64,000 nt of DNA from Phylloscopus collybita (lineage: Eukaryota > Chordata > Aves > Passeriformes > Phylloscopidae): the NCBI GenBank assembly GCA_027886175.1, contig JAJNNQ010000075.1, positions 60,094,001 to 60,158,000 of the forward strand, written 5' to 3'. The stretch's first letter is position 1. Each line of letters begins with the position of its first letter. This document shows positions 36,025 to 48,326 of this stretch, piece after piece. A program made the position numbers and the translations under genes. Under the pieces are notes generated by a model, which saw only the letters and a list, made by a program, of their open reading frames with translations, made no database searches and was not told the DNA's origin.

Positions 36025-39000
36025 AGGCCATTTATGTAGCTATTGGTTGTCTCTTCAAATAGGTGTTTGTTCCTCTGGAAGTACTAATGAGCAGCTTTGC
36101 AAAAGTTATATGTTAGAAATATCCCAGTCACAGAAAAAAAATGAACACTGTATTAACAGGCTGCTTAGGCTTTTTGTTTGCTTTTCCTTTGCACCCAAGT
36201 GCCAGATGTCATTTTCTTTCTCAGCAATTTTGCTTATGTCTTAAATATGACACCTCAGCCAATGACGTTCCAGTACCTCATCCCACTTTCCAGAGGATTT
36301 GGAATTAGAATCACCAGATATTGAAAAAACCCCAAAATCCTTCAAAAACCCCAAGCCCTCTAAACCCTTGCTGAAAAAAGAGCATGCAGTGATTTGCATG
36401 CAGGATTCTTGGCTAGTTTTTCCTGGCCTCTCCCTTAACTGGAGACCACTGGAGAAGCTGTTGCTTGTTTGCCTTCCTTTGTTTTGGAGAATGACTTTCC
36501 GAGAGTAGATTTGGAACGGCCTGTACATTCCTTCTCTTGAAGCCTCCTAGGGTGATTTGATCTTTAGATGCCATTTCAACTGTGAGAAAAAAGCACTTGG
36601 TGCATTTCTCAGTGTTTCTCGTCTGGCTTGTATTGTTTTTAAGAGGTGCAGAGGTGCAGGCTGCAAGTCGTGCTTGATGCAGTTTGGTAGAAATGGTAGC
36701 CAGTTCCAAACTGAAGTAATGGCAAACTTTCTTTCATCCTGCCAGCGTAACCATACCTGAGGAAATCAACTTCGTAGGAATGATTTTGGAGGTATGTCCC
36801 CTCAGTGTGACTGCAGGTGTGCCTGCCTCTTTGTGCTTATGGCAGGACAACAGACAGCGGCTTTTAATTTTCATTGCTTTGATTCCCTGGATGATATGGA
36901 AGGTAAAAATGATACCAGGAAGCTTGCTCCTTCTGTCCTTGACTGCTGCTGCCTGGCTCCTGTCTCCTGCCCCTGCTCTGCAGTGCTGCTCTCTGAAGGG
37001 ACGTGCTGGAGATGCAGAGCACCAGGATGCTCCCTGGGGAAAGAGCTGCCAGGTGAGTTGCAGCACAAAAACAGAACTGGAGGGAGCTTAGCTAAGCCTG
37101 CCTTGTGCTGTAACACACCAGGACTACAGATTAATATGGGGGCAAGAGGCCAACCTGGCAGGCGTGGGGGAAACAGAAGTGTTGCTCGTCACAGCAAACT
37201 GGGACAACAACGGGGGGGTTGCTAAAAATTCCACCAGAAACATTGAGTGTCCAGCGGCTCTGTTACAGCTAGGGCTAACGTGGCCTGGTGAAGTTGGGAT
37301 TTACTGGCACAGGAGTGGAAATGAGAACATGGATTGAGGCTGTCACACAATGCTAAGTTTAAAAAAAAGCCGAACCAACCAAATAAGAGAGCACGTGTGC
37401 AGTGGTGGCAGGCCTCATGTCTGTTCTAGTGTCCGGTGCTGTGTAGTTCCACTAACATTACTGGCCACATCCTCTTTTCTGTGATGGAAAAGTTCATCTT
37501 TTAAAGCTGTATGCAAAGATGCTGGTTTTAAACCTGACTTAGAAAGGTAGCACATGTCTCCTGTTTTGTTTTAAATCTGGAATATCTTAGAGAAGGAAAA
37601 CTCTCAGGAAGAGAGTGCATCTGTGTCTCCAAAAATTTGTATTTAGGAATGAATGAATGATGAACAAATGGTTTAATGTCCTATATTCCATTAGTTTATC
37701 AATATTCACCCCAAAGGAAGACCTTAGAGTGTTTTCTTGTTTGTCATTTCACCTTGCTGAATGCTGGCTAAGTCCTGTTTTTTCTAATTATTGACGTATT
37801 ATTTTTGAGAGATAAACACATTAAATTTACTCCGTACCCTAGTGGCGCAGAGAGGATCACTTTTTCTGTTAAAGTGTTTCCTGTAGAAAACAAAGAGCCA
37901 CTGATTAAGCAGAGATATTAACTAGGTGTGGCAACATGTGTGGATAGAATTTTGATAACAACTCCACATATTTCTTGCTGCTTTAATATTTTTTTTTTTA
38001 ATGTAAGGGTAGAATTTGCTGGTAAAGCAAAGGGCATTCTGCAGCTAACCTGTCTTGACCTTTTCAAAATCCAGCTTGTTTCATGGCTGCATTTATAAAC
38101 ATACTTTCAAATAACACCTCTGAAAACCTGCTTTATAACTGGTAACTCATGGAAAATTAGAGAAGAAATTCCATTAATTTGCATTCATTGTGAGGATCAA
38201 CAAAATGAAAGATTCTGTAGGGAAGCAGAATTTTCTGGATTATTTTTACTGTGGAGCATTGTATGGAAGTAGCCTGAAAGGTTGCTTGTAGTGGTGATTT
38301 CGTAGCCAACACAGTGGGATCAAATCTTGCAAACCAACACTTTTTATTGCCAGTGATTTGTTTATTGTTACTTCTGAGATATTTTAGAAAACTTGTGCAT
38401 ATTTCTGACAATGTTTAAATGACTGGGATAATTAAAAAAAAGGTAAGAAAATGAACGTGTTTGTTTGATAGAAGGCTAGAGCAGGATGGGTAAGTGAAGC
38501 CACTCAGTTTTGGTCAGTGAGGCACCTTCTGCTATCAGTGCATAGATCCAAGGGCTTCTCCAGACAGTAATTAAGAGAATCCAGGTTAAGCTCTTCCTCT
38601 GAATCTCTTTGTAGAAACTGCTCTGTCTTTTTGTCGATTGTTATTTAGCTCTGAATTCAAATAATTAGTTACTTTTCTACACCTAAGAAGTATGAAAATC
38701 CTCTGCTGCCATGCTCCTGAGGAACATGAACTGGAAGGTTGGTTGCGAGGGAACAAAAAAGAGGGAGTGCTACAGAAGTTCAGAATTTCAGTATACACTA
38801 AGTGAGAAAAAAAAAAAAAAGTCCTACACTGCCAAGTTCAGGGACTTTAAACTTCCCTTGGAAAGTTTTGCCTTGACAGTTCATTAGTTTTATTGCTCCA
38901 GTTTTGGCATGAGCCCAGACATGGCGGTATAATGTCTGCATGGACAATGAAGACTCCATTTATAATTGTTAGAATAAAAACCTATCAGTGTGATTTAAGT

Positions 39001-39656
39001 GTGCTGTATTGGAAGTGTAGTTCTCTGTCTCTGAAACTGCTCAGTGATTCTATGTTAACATGCCCATCAAGTCCTCCTAGAAACTGTGTTTTGCATATCA
39101 TTCCACGTTACTTCCAGAAGGTAAGTGGAATGCGTATCATTCTGAATTTGTGCCACAGTGTATGTCCCCTATAGAAAATACCATGAGGGGATATGTGTGC
39201 TTGATTTTGGCACTGGCTGCACTGTCAGTTGACAATGGTGACTTGTCAGTGTATTGCTGGATGACCACATCAGGCAGGAATGCCACTGCAGGGGTGGGGG
39301 AAGGATGTTCACTAACCAGCAGTTGCAGAAGTATGGGAATTTCAGAACTGAAGAGAACAGGACTAGGACAATGTCCCCTTTGCATGTTTCCTGTATCAAG
39401 AATTGAAGTAGTAGCTTCCAAATATTGTAGAGCATATGACATTTCTTCCCAGTATAATAAATTCTGTTTATCCCTCCTCCTTTTTTCTCCTTATTTTTTT
39501 TATTTTTTAGTGATAAAAAAATGTAAATTGCATTGACTAACTCAGTGGATATATAATGAAAAAAAAATAAATAGCTAGATAGGTCCTTGTTTAGTATTCA
39601 CAGTATGATGTTTTCTAGGAAATAAGTTGAAACTACTGAAGCATCCAAAGAAGCAC

Positions 39657-39674
39657 TTTTTTTTTTTTTTTTTT
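39657..39674. repeat. Poly-T tract
   Basis: A pure T run of about 18 bases in intron 2. Confidence 0.8.
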
Positions 39675-41031
39675 ACCTTGGGACTTGTGATTACATTTAA
39701 TTATGTATTTTTATCCTTACAGCTAAGCATGTCACGCATCTTCAGCCTCAAACTGTATCACATGACAGATTAGTTATTATTTTGTGGCTGATGAAATCAG
39801 CAGAAGCAGGCTCTCTTTGGCTGTAGAAAACTGGTAACGCTCCCTGCTTTGTGTAGGCAGGGAAGCTGACTTAATGATGACCCATCGAGCAGTATCGTGA
39901 TAAGGTGGTGCATATCCCAAAATCTGAAGTTTGCAGCTGGACTCTGTGACTCATGGGATGTGCTGCAGGCTTCCTCCACTTTCCCAGGCTTTGCCCAGGA
40001 AAGCATCATACTGTGTTGCCACAGTGGACATGATGGGGAAACAGGCAGCTGAAATGTTTGTTTTTCTTTAGGTGTGGTAGCTGTTGTTTACATCTGATAA
40101 AGGCTCTCTGGAACTGAAGGGTTTGCTGCTTGTTGAAGCATGATGTTTTGACATATTTTTCTTTCCACATTTAGTTACAGGTAGGTCTTGAAACAGTGCA
40201 TGCTTCTAGAGTAGCAAGCTTAATAGTGCCAGGGAAAACATAATAAAAGGGAACAGCAACAACAAAATGCTTTTAGAAGATGGAGGAGGTTCTCTGTAAT
40301 GTCTGGGAGATAGCAGTGGGTTGTTTCCTTTTAGGCATGGTTGAAAATAGGAAGGATGATTGCAGGTATCCAAAAGAATTGTGTGTTGACAGACACTCGG
40401 AAATCCTCTCACTGGGTTCCAGAGAGGGACAGGAGGGTACCAGGAGGGCAACCAGCTGTGCCATGTATAGGAACAGGCAAAACAAAGTTTTGCAGGAGAG
40501 CACATTGTGTGGTTTATGCCAACAATTGTTTTATCTGCACAGGGAGAAGGAGCACAGTGCTTGTTTAATTATTATTTTTACCATTGAAATGTGCCTTTAT
40601 CTGAGTTGGATAAAGGTTGGATGATGCTCTCTGAAAGGAATATGATGCAGTTGCAACTGTTTCCTAAGGCTTTGCCTTTCATAATTCACAAGAATATCTG
40701 TTGAGGCAAATATCTGTTTAACCAGCCCCCTTCCTGGCAGACCTTGTATTCTGTATCTCTTGCTTTTAATAACATTTTTCTCAGTTTACTGCCTTGAAGT
40801 CATAAAGATTTTAAGGCTTTGTTTTCCACAGGTTTGCAGAAAAATTGTCATTGTACAAAAGCAATTTTGTAGCCTCATGATTATAAGGCCAAGCTATATT
40901 AGTGAGGAATTGTATGAGTTTTCACTGGATTTGAAGGCCAGTGCTGATGCTGAATATGGGACGCTTGCACACGATAGTCATCCCATGAAATGGAGGTGTT
41001 CCATCTGACGTTTGTCTTATAAGATTGCATT

Positions 41032-41085
41032 TTGTAGAGTTACTGCCTTGTGTAACTCTACAAGTAATTACACTCTTGTGTAATT
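41032..41085. repeat. Tandem perfect hairpins
   Basis: Hairpin 1: TTGTAGAGTTAC (41032-41043) pairs perfectly with GTAACTCTACAA (41052-41063), a 12-base stem with an 8-base loop. Hairpin 2 follows after two bases: AATTACAC (41066-41073) pairs with GTGTAATT (41078-41085), an 8-base stem with a 4-base loop. The two share the GTAA/TTAC stem sequence. No coding frame explains them. Confidence 0.8.
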
Positions 41086-41429
41086 TATGGGGGGTGTGTG
41101 TATTCATGTGGTGTTTTTGCACTACATTGGTTCCACTGGATAAAGATGTTTTGAACAAAAGTTTGTGTGGGCTGTGTTAGTCCAGTGAGTTGGGGTCCCA
41201 GAGACCAGCCAGCATCGGGTATTGCATGGTTACGTGAAAGAGCAGGGTGAAATAATCCCCCAAATCCTGTCTGCTCCTGGTTTGTCCCACCTCTCCTGGC
41301 AGTGGGGCGCAGGAACAGTGCCCACGTCGCGGCAGCGGGTGGACGACAAGGAAGTGACGTGTGCCGGTGATTAACACCAGGCAGCAAGAACAGGACGTTC
41401 AGATCACTAAGGAACGTGAACTTTCCTAC

Positions 41430-41452
41430 TTTTTTTTTTTTTTTTTTTTTTT
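41430..41452. repeat. Poly-T tract
   Basis: A T run of about 23 bases in intron 2. On the minus strand it would be a poly-A tail, but no recognisable retrocopy adjoins it. Confidence 0.85.
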
Positions 41453-42450
41453 AATCTGCTATTGTTTAAAACTGACCCGCTGCTTTCTTAGTTGGTGTCA
41501 TTTTCCTAGAGGAATGTGGGTGCTGCGATTGTAGCTTCAAAACAAAGAAACAAGTAATAATTTCATAAGGATGAGGAATCAAAAACATGTTTGTTGATGT
41601 GCGGAATTTTTCCCCAACAAGGGGGCAAAATGTGTCAGTAAGGTGGACAGTAATAATGTACTCAATGTCAAAGAACTGAGCTGAAAGCAAGTCTCTGTTT
41701 ATGCTTTGTTTTCATATTGCTGGCTTGGCTCCTAATTTTCTACCTTTCGCTTGCTGGCATGTTAAGCCAAATGAATATACTCTTTGTTTGGCAGTTAACT
41801 CCCTCTTTTCCATCACTTTGGAACATGGATGTTGGTAGTGCTCTTAGAAAAACCCTATTTCAAGGAAGGATTTCTCCATTCTTAGCTTTGTACTGAAAAT
41901 CACTACTTATTTGCAGCTCCTGTTCGTCAGTAGATACTGGGAGGCGGGGTTTGGAAAAAAATGTCTATTTGTACAGCTTTTCACTTTGTATCTTTGCAGA
42001 TGCCTCACTTAAATGTTTCTTTTGGGATGCATGTAAAACTCAGCAAATGAAAATAAACTTGTATTTGGTTTATAATGATCTCTGTCCTCACGTTTAAAAT
42101 TTGGCTCACACTGAGCAGTTCATTTGAACTTCATTTTGTCAGTATTAGGACAATTTTTATATAACATTAAAACAGCAGGACTGAAAGTGATAACATTACT
42201 CTAGTTCCAAGATGCTTTAGTCATTGGACAGTAAACTTGTAAAGTGAAAGTAATGTGTTTATGAACTTTGTAGTGTCATCTCTAAGTAGTGATAAAATGC
42301 TATTATCCAAAGTAGTGTGACCTACTCCTTTTTACCTTTGCATGATAGGTGATTTCCCTGCCCCCTTTTGCAGAGGAATCCCAGCCACAGTGTGTGATAT
42401 GGCTGCTGCTACTTCCTTACAAATCAGTCGGTGCAGGGTATTGTTGGGAG

Positions 42451-42525
42451 GTAAACAGACACAAAGGTTGAATGACTTGCTCAGGAATGTGCTGGCAGGG
42501 GAGAATTCGGGCATCAGGGCTTGGC
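42451..42525 (-). repeat. Probable MIR-type SINE fragment
   Basis: The + strand reads GAGGTAAACAGACACAAAGG, then TTGAATGACTTGCTCAGG, then GGCAGGGGAGAATTCGGGC. This parallels the reverse complement of the MIR core (gaggcacagagaggttaagtgacttgcccaagg, then ggcagagccgggattcgaac). It is old and diverged, as expected for an ancient amniote SINE. Confidence 0.4.
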
Positions 42526-45500
42526 TAACAGTAGAAGATGGGACTGGAAAACATCAGTTGTGCCTTGGGACTGCATAAACCATTGTGAGAGGAGGAAATG
42601 TGAGTGTCTGTGCCATAGGTGAGACCTGTGGCACAGATGTAAATGAGTTGTGTGCAGTTACAAAGGAGGGAGTCTGAGGCAGTTCCATATTTTGAACTGA
42701 TGTAATAATCCCTGGTATCTGGAGCTCCTTATCTGGTTCCATAAAATAGTCATGGTTTTACTTGATTTTTTTTTTTTATTCTTTGTAAGATATTTTCACT
42801 GCTTTCAGCTGTCAGGATACTATTTATTGGCAGGTATTGCAGGCACAGAAACCAGTACCATTACTGCTTGATAGTGCTGGCTGTTGTTGCAGGAAGAGAG
42901 GAGTCCTGATAGTTACTGGAGGAAAGAAACTGTGTGTAGTGGCAAGCAGAGTCTGAGATGGGCTTGACTGAGGACTCTCCTGTTTCCATGGATCTGATGA
43001 GTGGCAAGCCCCTCTCTAAGGTGTCAACAACCAGCAGGTCTCTGCTGCCAGGGTTTGGGGTTGCTGCTCCCCGGCTGCTCCAAGAGCCTGGGCTGGGCTG
43101 CAGCCACCTTCTTGCAGCTCCCCTGCCTCCTCCATGTGTTCTCTGGTGCTCTGGGCTCAGCCAAAACTCACCTTCAACCTTGCATGAACTCTTTAGGGGA
43201 AAGGCTTCCCAAGGAGGACAGCGCTTTCTCATTATTAACGTAATCAAGTTGTATTTATTCAGTTGAGAGGCTGGATTGTAATAACTGCTTAGCATACTTC
43301 AGTAGAAATGCTGTCTGCTCCAAAGCAATAGGAAGAGCTGATTGCTTATGGGCAACAACTATCCATGGCATAAATTATTTTACAGTGTGCTTAAATTGTC
43401 AGAGCTCTTGAGAGAATGGGAGGTTAGTTGTGTCCTGTGGCAGGGCTGGCTTGTTCAGCCCTGCAGGGAGAGAGGTAAAGATGAATGCAGAAAACACGAC
43501 ATGTTTTAAGTGGGTGCCCACTCCTAACACAAGGAGTTTCTGCTCTCCCACTGTGGCTGTTTATCCCAATTTCACAGGTTGGTTGGTAGTTTTTGCTGGA
43601 GCAGCAGTGCTGACTTCCCATCCTTGGCTCTGGTGATGAGCTGCTGGGAGAAGTGCTGTGTTTTCAGAGAAGACTTCATGTCCATGGAAGAGCACACTTT
43701 TAAACATTTGGGTCCCAAATGTGAGCACACATGACAGCCTGGATTAATAATACATTGAGCTTGGAATTACATGTGTGTTTGTGTGTATGTGCTATATATA
43801 AAATAAAACCTGCAATTCAATGTCTTTTAGGATTTGGTCCACAAGTAGTTAATCAGTTTATAAAGCACTTGGTAAAGCACTGTGCTTTTGCAGAACACAA
43901 AATCAAGGTGCTTAGCATCCTGTCTGTGTGCTGTGACCAAATGTGGTGGAGAGCTTAAAAAATTAGTCATAGGTCTCTGAGATGGTTTGATAAGCTACAG
44001 CACTGGAGAGATTCAAATCTTCACAGAAGAAAAATGACTCTTATAACCCAGTGTAAAATTATAAACTTCTTCACTAGAAAAAGGACTCTTATAAATTGTT
44101 CCAAGATATTTGGGGGAAATAGAGTGATTTTTTTCCACCCCCCTCTCCATTCAACAAGTGATAGTTATAGAGCAATGTTATAGACTGATGTTTTCAAGTT
44201 GTTTTTTAGATGCTGGTATACTGTACTTTAGTATCTGGAAAGCATAACTAAACAGTTACATCATATTTTCTGACATGACTGGTACTGTACTTGTAACCAA
44301 AACATCCCATTAATTGTTTACCTAACCTAGAGTTACTTCCTCCAGAGGAAAGCATTACACACATAAATACTTTCCTTAAGACACAGAGGCATTTATAAAG
44401 AAAAAAATGCCATGGGTGCATGGCCAAAATTGAAAGTGTATGCAATTTACTTCAAGGTTAAGACAGCCAAGTGCTCTCTAGGAACAGGGTTTATGTGAGA
44501 ATTCTACAAAGCACCTCCTGCTCAAAGTGCTTTGGCTCTCAGAGGGTGCTGCTGCTTCTCTCTGGAGGGTCTAGAACTCTGTTACCTCTTCCCTCCTTTT
44601 TGAGAACATGACATCTTGTGGATTTAGGCAAGCACACTCTTTGGATGCCTGTTCAGTAAAGAGTTTGAAGGTTTGATCCAGAGCACAGAAGGCTCAGTAC
44701 ACTATAGGAGTAGGAGCCAGCAGCAACGGATCCAGGGCTTTGGAGGATTATGTGACTGGTGGTATTGCTCACCAAAACTTTAATCTCCTGTTTTGAAACT
44801 GGAATAAAGCAACAGAACAAAAAGCTTACACTAATGACATAGTTATATTTTTTGGGGGGGGATTGAGAAGGTGCAAAATTCTATGCAGCACTACAGTGAG
44901 GATGTTTTTGAGCAAAAGGAAACATACACCAAGGTTAAACAAAGCTTGCTATTGAAATGAAGCAGTAGTAATATTACAACTTTATAGAAGAATTTGTGCT
45001 GTGATGAGTAACAACATAAATGTTTTTTTTTTTCCCTTAGGTTAATCTTCAACTTGTGTGACAAAAGAGAACATTCTTCTTAGAATAATTAAGTTGCTTC
45101 TGCAGCAGTAATGCCTTAGCAAAGGCAAATGGCAGTGAAGTATTGCTACAGAAGACAAGGCTCTGAGGGAGCAATCCAAAAGCGAGGAAGAGTAGTTCTA
45201 GGACATAAAAGCTGCACATCCTTAACACAAGCTAAAACATAGGCTGGGCATGTCCTCCCACGTTGCATTCATATGCTAGCAGGCCTGGTGCCTCAATCTT
45301 GTTTTCTCTTTATTCACTGAGAGTCTAAAGATTGACTGGAAGAATTGAGCACAGCCTAGGAATCCAGCTCCAGGAGCCTGGGCTAAGAAGGACAAAAAAG
45401 AGAAATCTGGAGGCATCTGCTCCAGCTGATATGGAGAAATTGGCTCAGGAGTTTCTACCAAGTTTACTGTTTTAGCTCCAGCCTTGTGTGTATGGTCACA

Positions 45501-46673
45501 GTGGTTCAGCAGGCTTTGGTGCCTGCCTGTGAAAGCCCTGAACCACAGAAGTGTGTTGGGACTGACTGAGGAGCAGGGCAGGCACCGGCTCTTGCTGCCC
45601 CTCTGGATCAGAGGAGACTGGGCAGCAGGGACTGTGCCTTGCAGGCAGCCTGTTCAGGCCTGCCAGACTCACTGCTGCTTTCTGCTTTGCCCCTTCCCTG
45701 CTACTGGGAGTTGGAGATTTCCTTTGAGCTGGTCTAAATGCATTCTCTGTTCTGTTTAGCTCAGCTCTTGTGCCTCATCCCAACAACCAGCCTTACTGAG
45801 TTCAGTGGGGAAAGGTGGCCTCTGAGGTGGCCATCAGGCATTTTACAGGCTTCAGCAGTCTTTGAATACCTCTCTGAACAAACCCAAGATAAGCATTCCA
45901 TAAGGAGCTGAAGTTCACTTAGTAACTCCTCCACTCACATTTTCTGAAAGAGTAAAATAAACCTCGTGAAGATGTGCAGTGTAAAACCCCAAACCCTTAT
46001 TGCCCCTTATCTCTCCAGAAAACTCTCTGGTGCCTCTAATATTCACTGGTACAAGCTGAAGGTTGTGAATGGCAAAGAAATGAGCTTTGGATGGTTTGCT
46101 GTGAAAGTTCCTCATCATGAGGTTTACTACTTAGAATACTGCTATTCATCGTCTACTTTTTCTTGTCTTTAACAGTTCATTCAGAAATCTGACACCAAGC
46201 TGTTAGTTTTGAGAGCCAACCTCTCCTCGTTTATACTTAATAAACCCAGTGATACTTAGCATTCCTTAAAAAACAAAACTTAAATTCAGTAGAGTATTTC
46301 TGAGCTATATGGGAAGGGCACCTATATTATGTGCTCTGCTGTTTTTTTCATAGTTATTGCTATATTATTAGCCATTACTTTAGGTCTTTTAAATGTCACA
46401 GGAGTATTTTTTTGATAATAGAAACCTTTTCTCAGAGTTTTAATGAATTTATGCTATACAGAGGACACAATGATATTAGTGACTTTAAGTGTTAGTGTAC
46501 AATAAAAATTTAAAATTTTAATTGAAGTGTTTCTATAAGTCACAATTAAAGAATTTATTGGAATTCAAAGGAGGATTCACATTAATTTGACAGAATTCAA
46601 ATAAAATAGGCAGACAGCAATAAAAGAGAGAAGAATGTGGTCAAATTATTTGTAAGATAAAAAGAGAAGACAT

Positions 46674-47050
46674 TGTGCAGAAAAATTCACAACCCTAGAG
46701 GTTTTTGTCCAGAAAGGAGACAGAGGAGTCCAGTAACTTTATTCAAATAAAGGGAGAGGCCATGGGTCATTCCCCTGGCACCTCTTGAATTACTGGGGGA
46801 TGCAGCCCCCTTTCTATCCTAAGTTCCCAGCTGCATCACCCTCTTCCTTTCCCCACTGGCTGAGGTACTCAGAAGATGCAGACTTCCCAAATTGCCTGCT
46901 CTATGGCCCCCTCTAATATGTGCCCCCCTTTTGTAATGTAAGAGAAAGAAAAAAAAAAGAACTATTCATAGTTCTAGTCTTTGGTCTTTTTCTCTAAGGA
47001 ATGTTGCATGGCCTTGGCTGAGGAGCCAAGGAGTCTGTCAATTAGTAACA
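46674..47050 (-). mobile_element. Endogenous retrovirus LTR (3' LTR orientation, minus strand)
   Basis: On the minus strand the block begins with TG at 47050 (TGTTACTAATTGACAGACTC) and ends with CA at about 46674, about 375 bases. Near its end it carries a polyadenylation signal (AATAAA inside ATTTGAATAAAGTTACTGG, about 46730-46750), followed by about 60-70 bases that would be R/U5. This layout fits a U3-R-U5 LTR. The family was not identified with certainty; ERVK-like is a guess. Interior-type sequence beyond 47050 suggests this is a 3' LTR rather than a solo LTR. Confidence 0.6.
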
Positions 47051-47059
47051 TTTTCTAGA

Positions 47060-47214
47060 GCTGATAGTTTCTTCAGTTACTTCCCTATCTGTAAGTTCCT
47101 GGCCCTATCTACAAGCAGATTTTCACGGTCTGTTTGTAAAGACACATTCATCTTATTCCTTTCAATATTATTCCACATTTCATCAAAAATGTTGATTGAT
47201 GTATTAGGGGGTCA
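47060..47214 (-). pseudogene. Short coding relic next to the LTR (possible ERV C-terminal frame)
   Basis: On the minus strand, an open stretch of 44 codons runs from just after a TGA at 47212-47214 to a TAA at 47077-47079, only 26 bases before the LTR edge. The residues are strongly polar and helical in character (MWNNIERNKM, then RENLLVDRARN). In position it resembles the end of a proviral gene running up to the 3' LTR. I do not recognise the domain. The rest of the provirus is absent or too decayed to see. Confidence 0.35.
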
Positions 47215-47769
47215 ACAAGTGATGCTGTATTAAATACTGGTGGCTTTTTGGTTCAAGGTTTGTGGTTGGGGGGTGTTTGGTTTGGGCTTTTTTATTCTTT
47301 CTGAGAAGATGTGCCATTTGCTGAGAAAATAAAGTGATTTTGTTGCTTAAGTTTTCAGAGTCTATCCAAGGCTTTTCTTGACTGACAAGTTTTCTTGGAA
47401 GTGTCAGGCTTGTGCAGTGGTTGATGTCCATCTGTGTTAGATAATTCTTATTCCTTTGCTCTGAAATAGCTTTCATTCCAAATACATGATTACCCTGTAG
47501 TACTTTTTTCCTTTTGTAATTAACTATGCTGGTGATTTTTTTCCTACCCTTTGGGATAAAGATATAAACCTTTCTATTAATTTCTAGTCTATTTATGAAG
47601 GAAGTTCCTCGTAAATATTATTGGATCATTTTGACTTCACTGTGAGGAAAGAATATTTTGTAAATGAACCACTCACTTTTCTTGTACATCAATGAACTAG
47701 GCTCTTCTTCAACCCAGTGAGTTGATTATGGTATCATCCATCCTTCCTTGCCAAACTGTCTCACAGTTT
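47215..47769 (+). other. Intron 2 sequence between the ERV relic and a CR1 copy
   Basis: No feature recognised. A 90-codon minus-strand frame at 47204-47476 has no family similarity I can see; it might include more decayed proviral sequence. Confidence 0.45.
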
Positions 47770-48326
47770 GCAGGACTGGGGCAGTGATCATCCCCCTGTA
47801 CTTGGCACTGCCGAGCCCACACCTCAAATGCTGTGGTGACGGGCCCAAAACTGAACACAAGAAGGACATTGAGATGCTGGAGCATGTCCAGAGAAGGGCA
47901 ACAGAGGGGGAAGGAGCACAAGTCTGATGAGGAGCAGCTGAAGGAGCTGGGAGTGTTTATCCTGAAGAAGACAAAGCTTAGCAGGGAGCTCATCACTCTC
48001 GAGTACTACCTAAAAGGAGGCTGTGGCTAGGTGGGAGTCAGTCTCTTCTCCCAAGTAACAAACAATGGGACAAGAGAAAATGACCTCAAGTTGTGTCAGG
48101 GGAGGTTTGAATTGAATATTGGGAAAAATTTCTTTGAAAAACTGGTCAGGTGTTAGAACAGGCTGCCCAGGGAAGTGGCAGAGTCACCATCCCTGGAGCT
48201 CTTTACGAGCGGTGTGGATATGACACGTGGGGACTTGGTTTAGTGGTGGGCTTGGCAGTGCTGGGTTGGTGGTTGGACTGGATGATCTTAAAAGTCCTTT
48301 CCAGTGTAAATGATCCTATGATTATA
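47770..48326 (+). mobile_element. CR1 LINE 3' fragment in intron 2
   Basis: Plus-strand CR1 with about 550 bases retained. Landmarks are GAGATGCTGGAGCATGTCCAGAGAAGGGCAAC, GGAGGCTGTGGCTAGGTGGGAGTC, GAACAGGCTGCCCAGGGAAGTGG, GGTTGGACTGGATGATCTT and the terminal ATCCTATGATTATA. The moderate open frames here (for example 47833-48030 and 48150-48341) are CR1 sequence, not host genes. Confidence 0.92.

Larger units (their letters stand above)
19471..41031 (+). other. CARMIL1 intron 2, second segment
   Basis: About 21.5 kb with no supported gene. It contains poly-A (19807-19820), a T/G homopolymer junction (about 20273-20300), an AT-rich duplication (23721-23763), an A-rich patch (about 22999-23060), an inverted-repeat cluster (35739-35776), an 18-base direct repeat (35935 and 36007) and poly-T (39657-39674). 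Open frames up to about 145 codons occur (for example 22340-22780 and 36794-37225) but lack splice context and family similarity. Confidence 0.6.
41086..46673 (+). other. CARMIL1 intron 2, third segment
   Basis: No gene recognised. It includes a long poly-T tract (about 41430-41452), a MIR-like fragment (42451-42525), a moderately GC-rich patch (about 42950-43260) and short homopolymers. Frames in the GC-rich patch have no splice support. Confidence 0.6.

Noticed and set aside
43606..43636. Frame reading AVLTSHPWLW, which begins like CARMIL1 exon 3
   Set aside because: Only Val-Leu-Thr-Ser matches. The following residues do not fit the family, and a stop comes at once.
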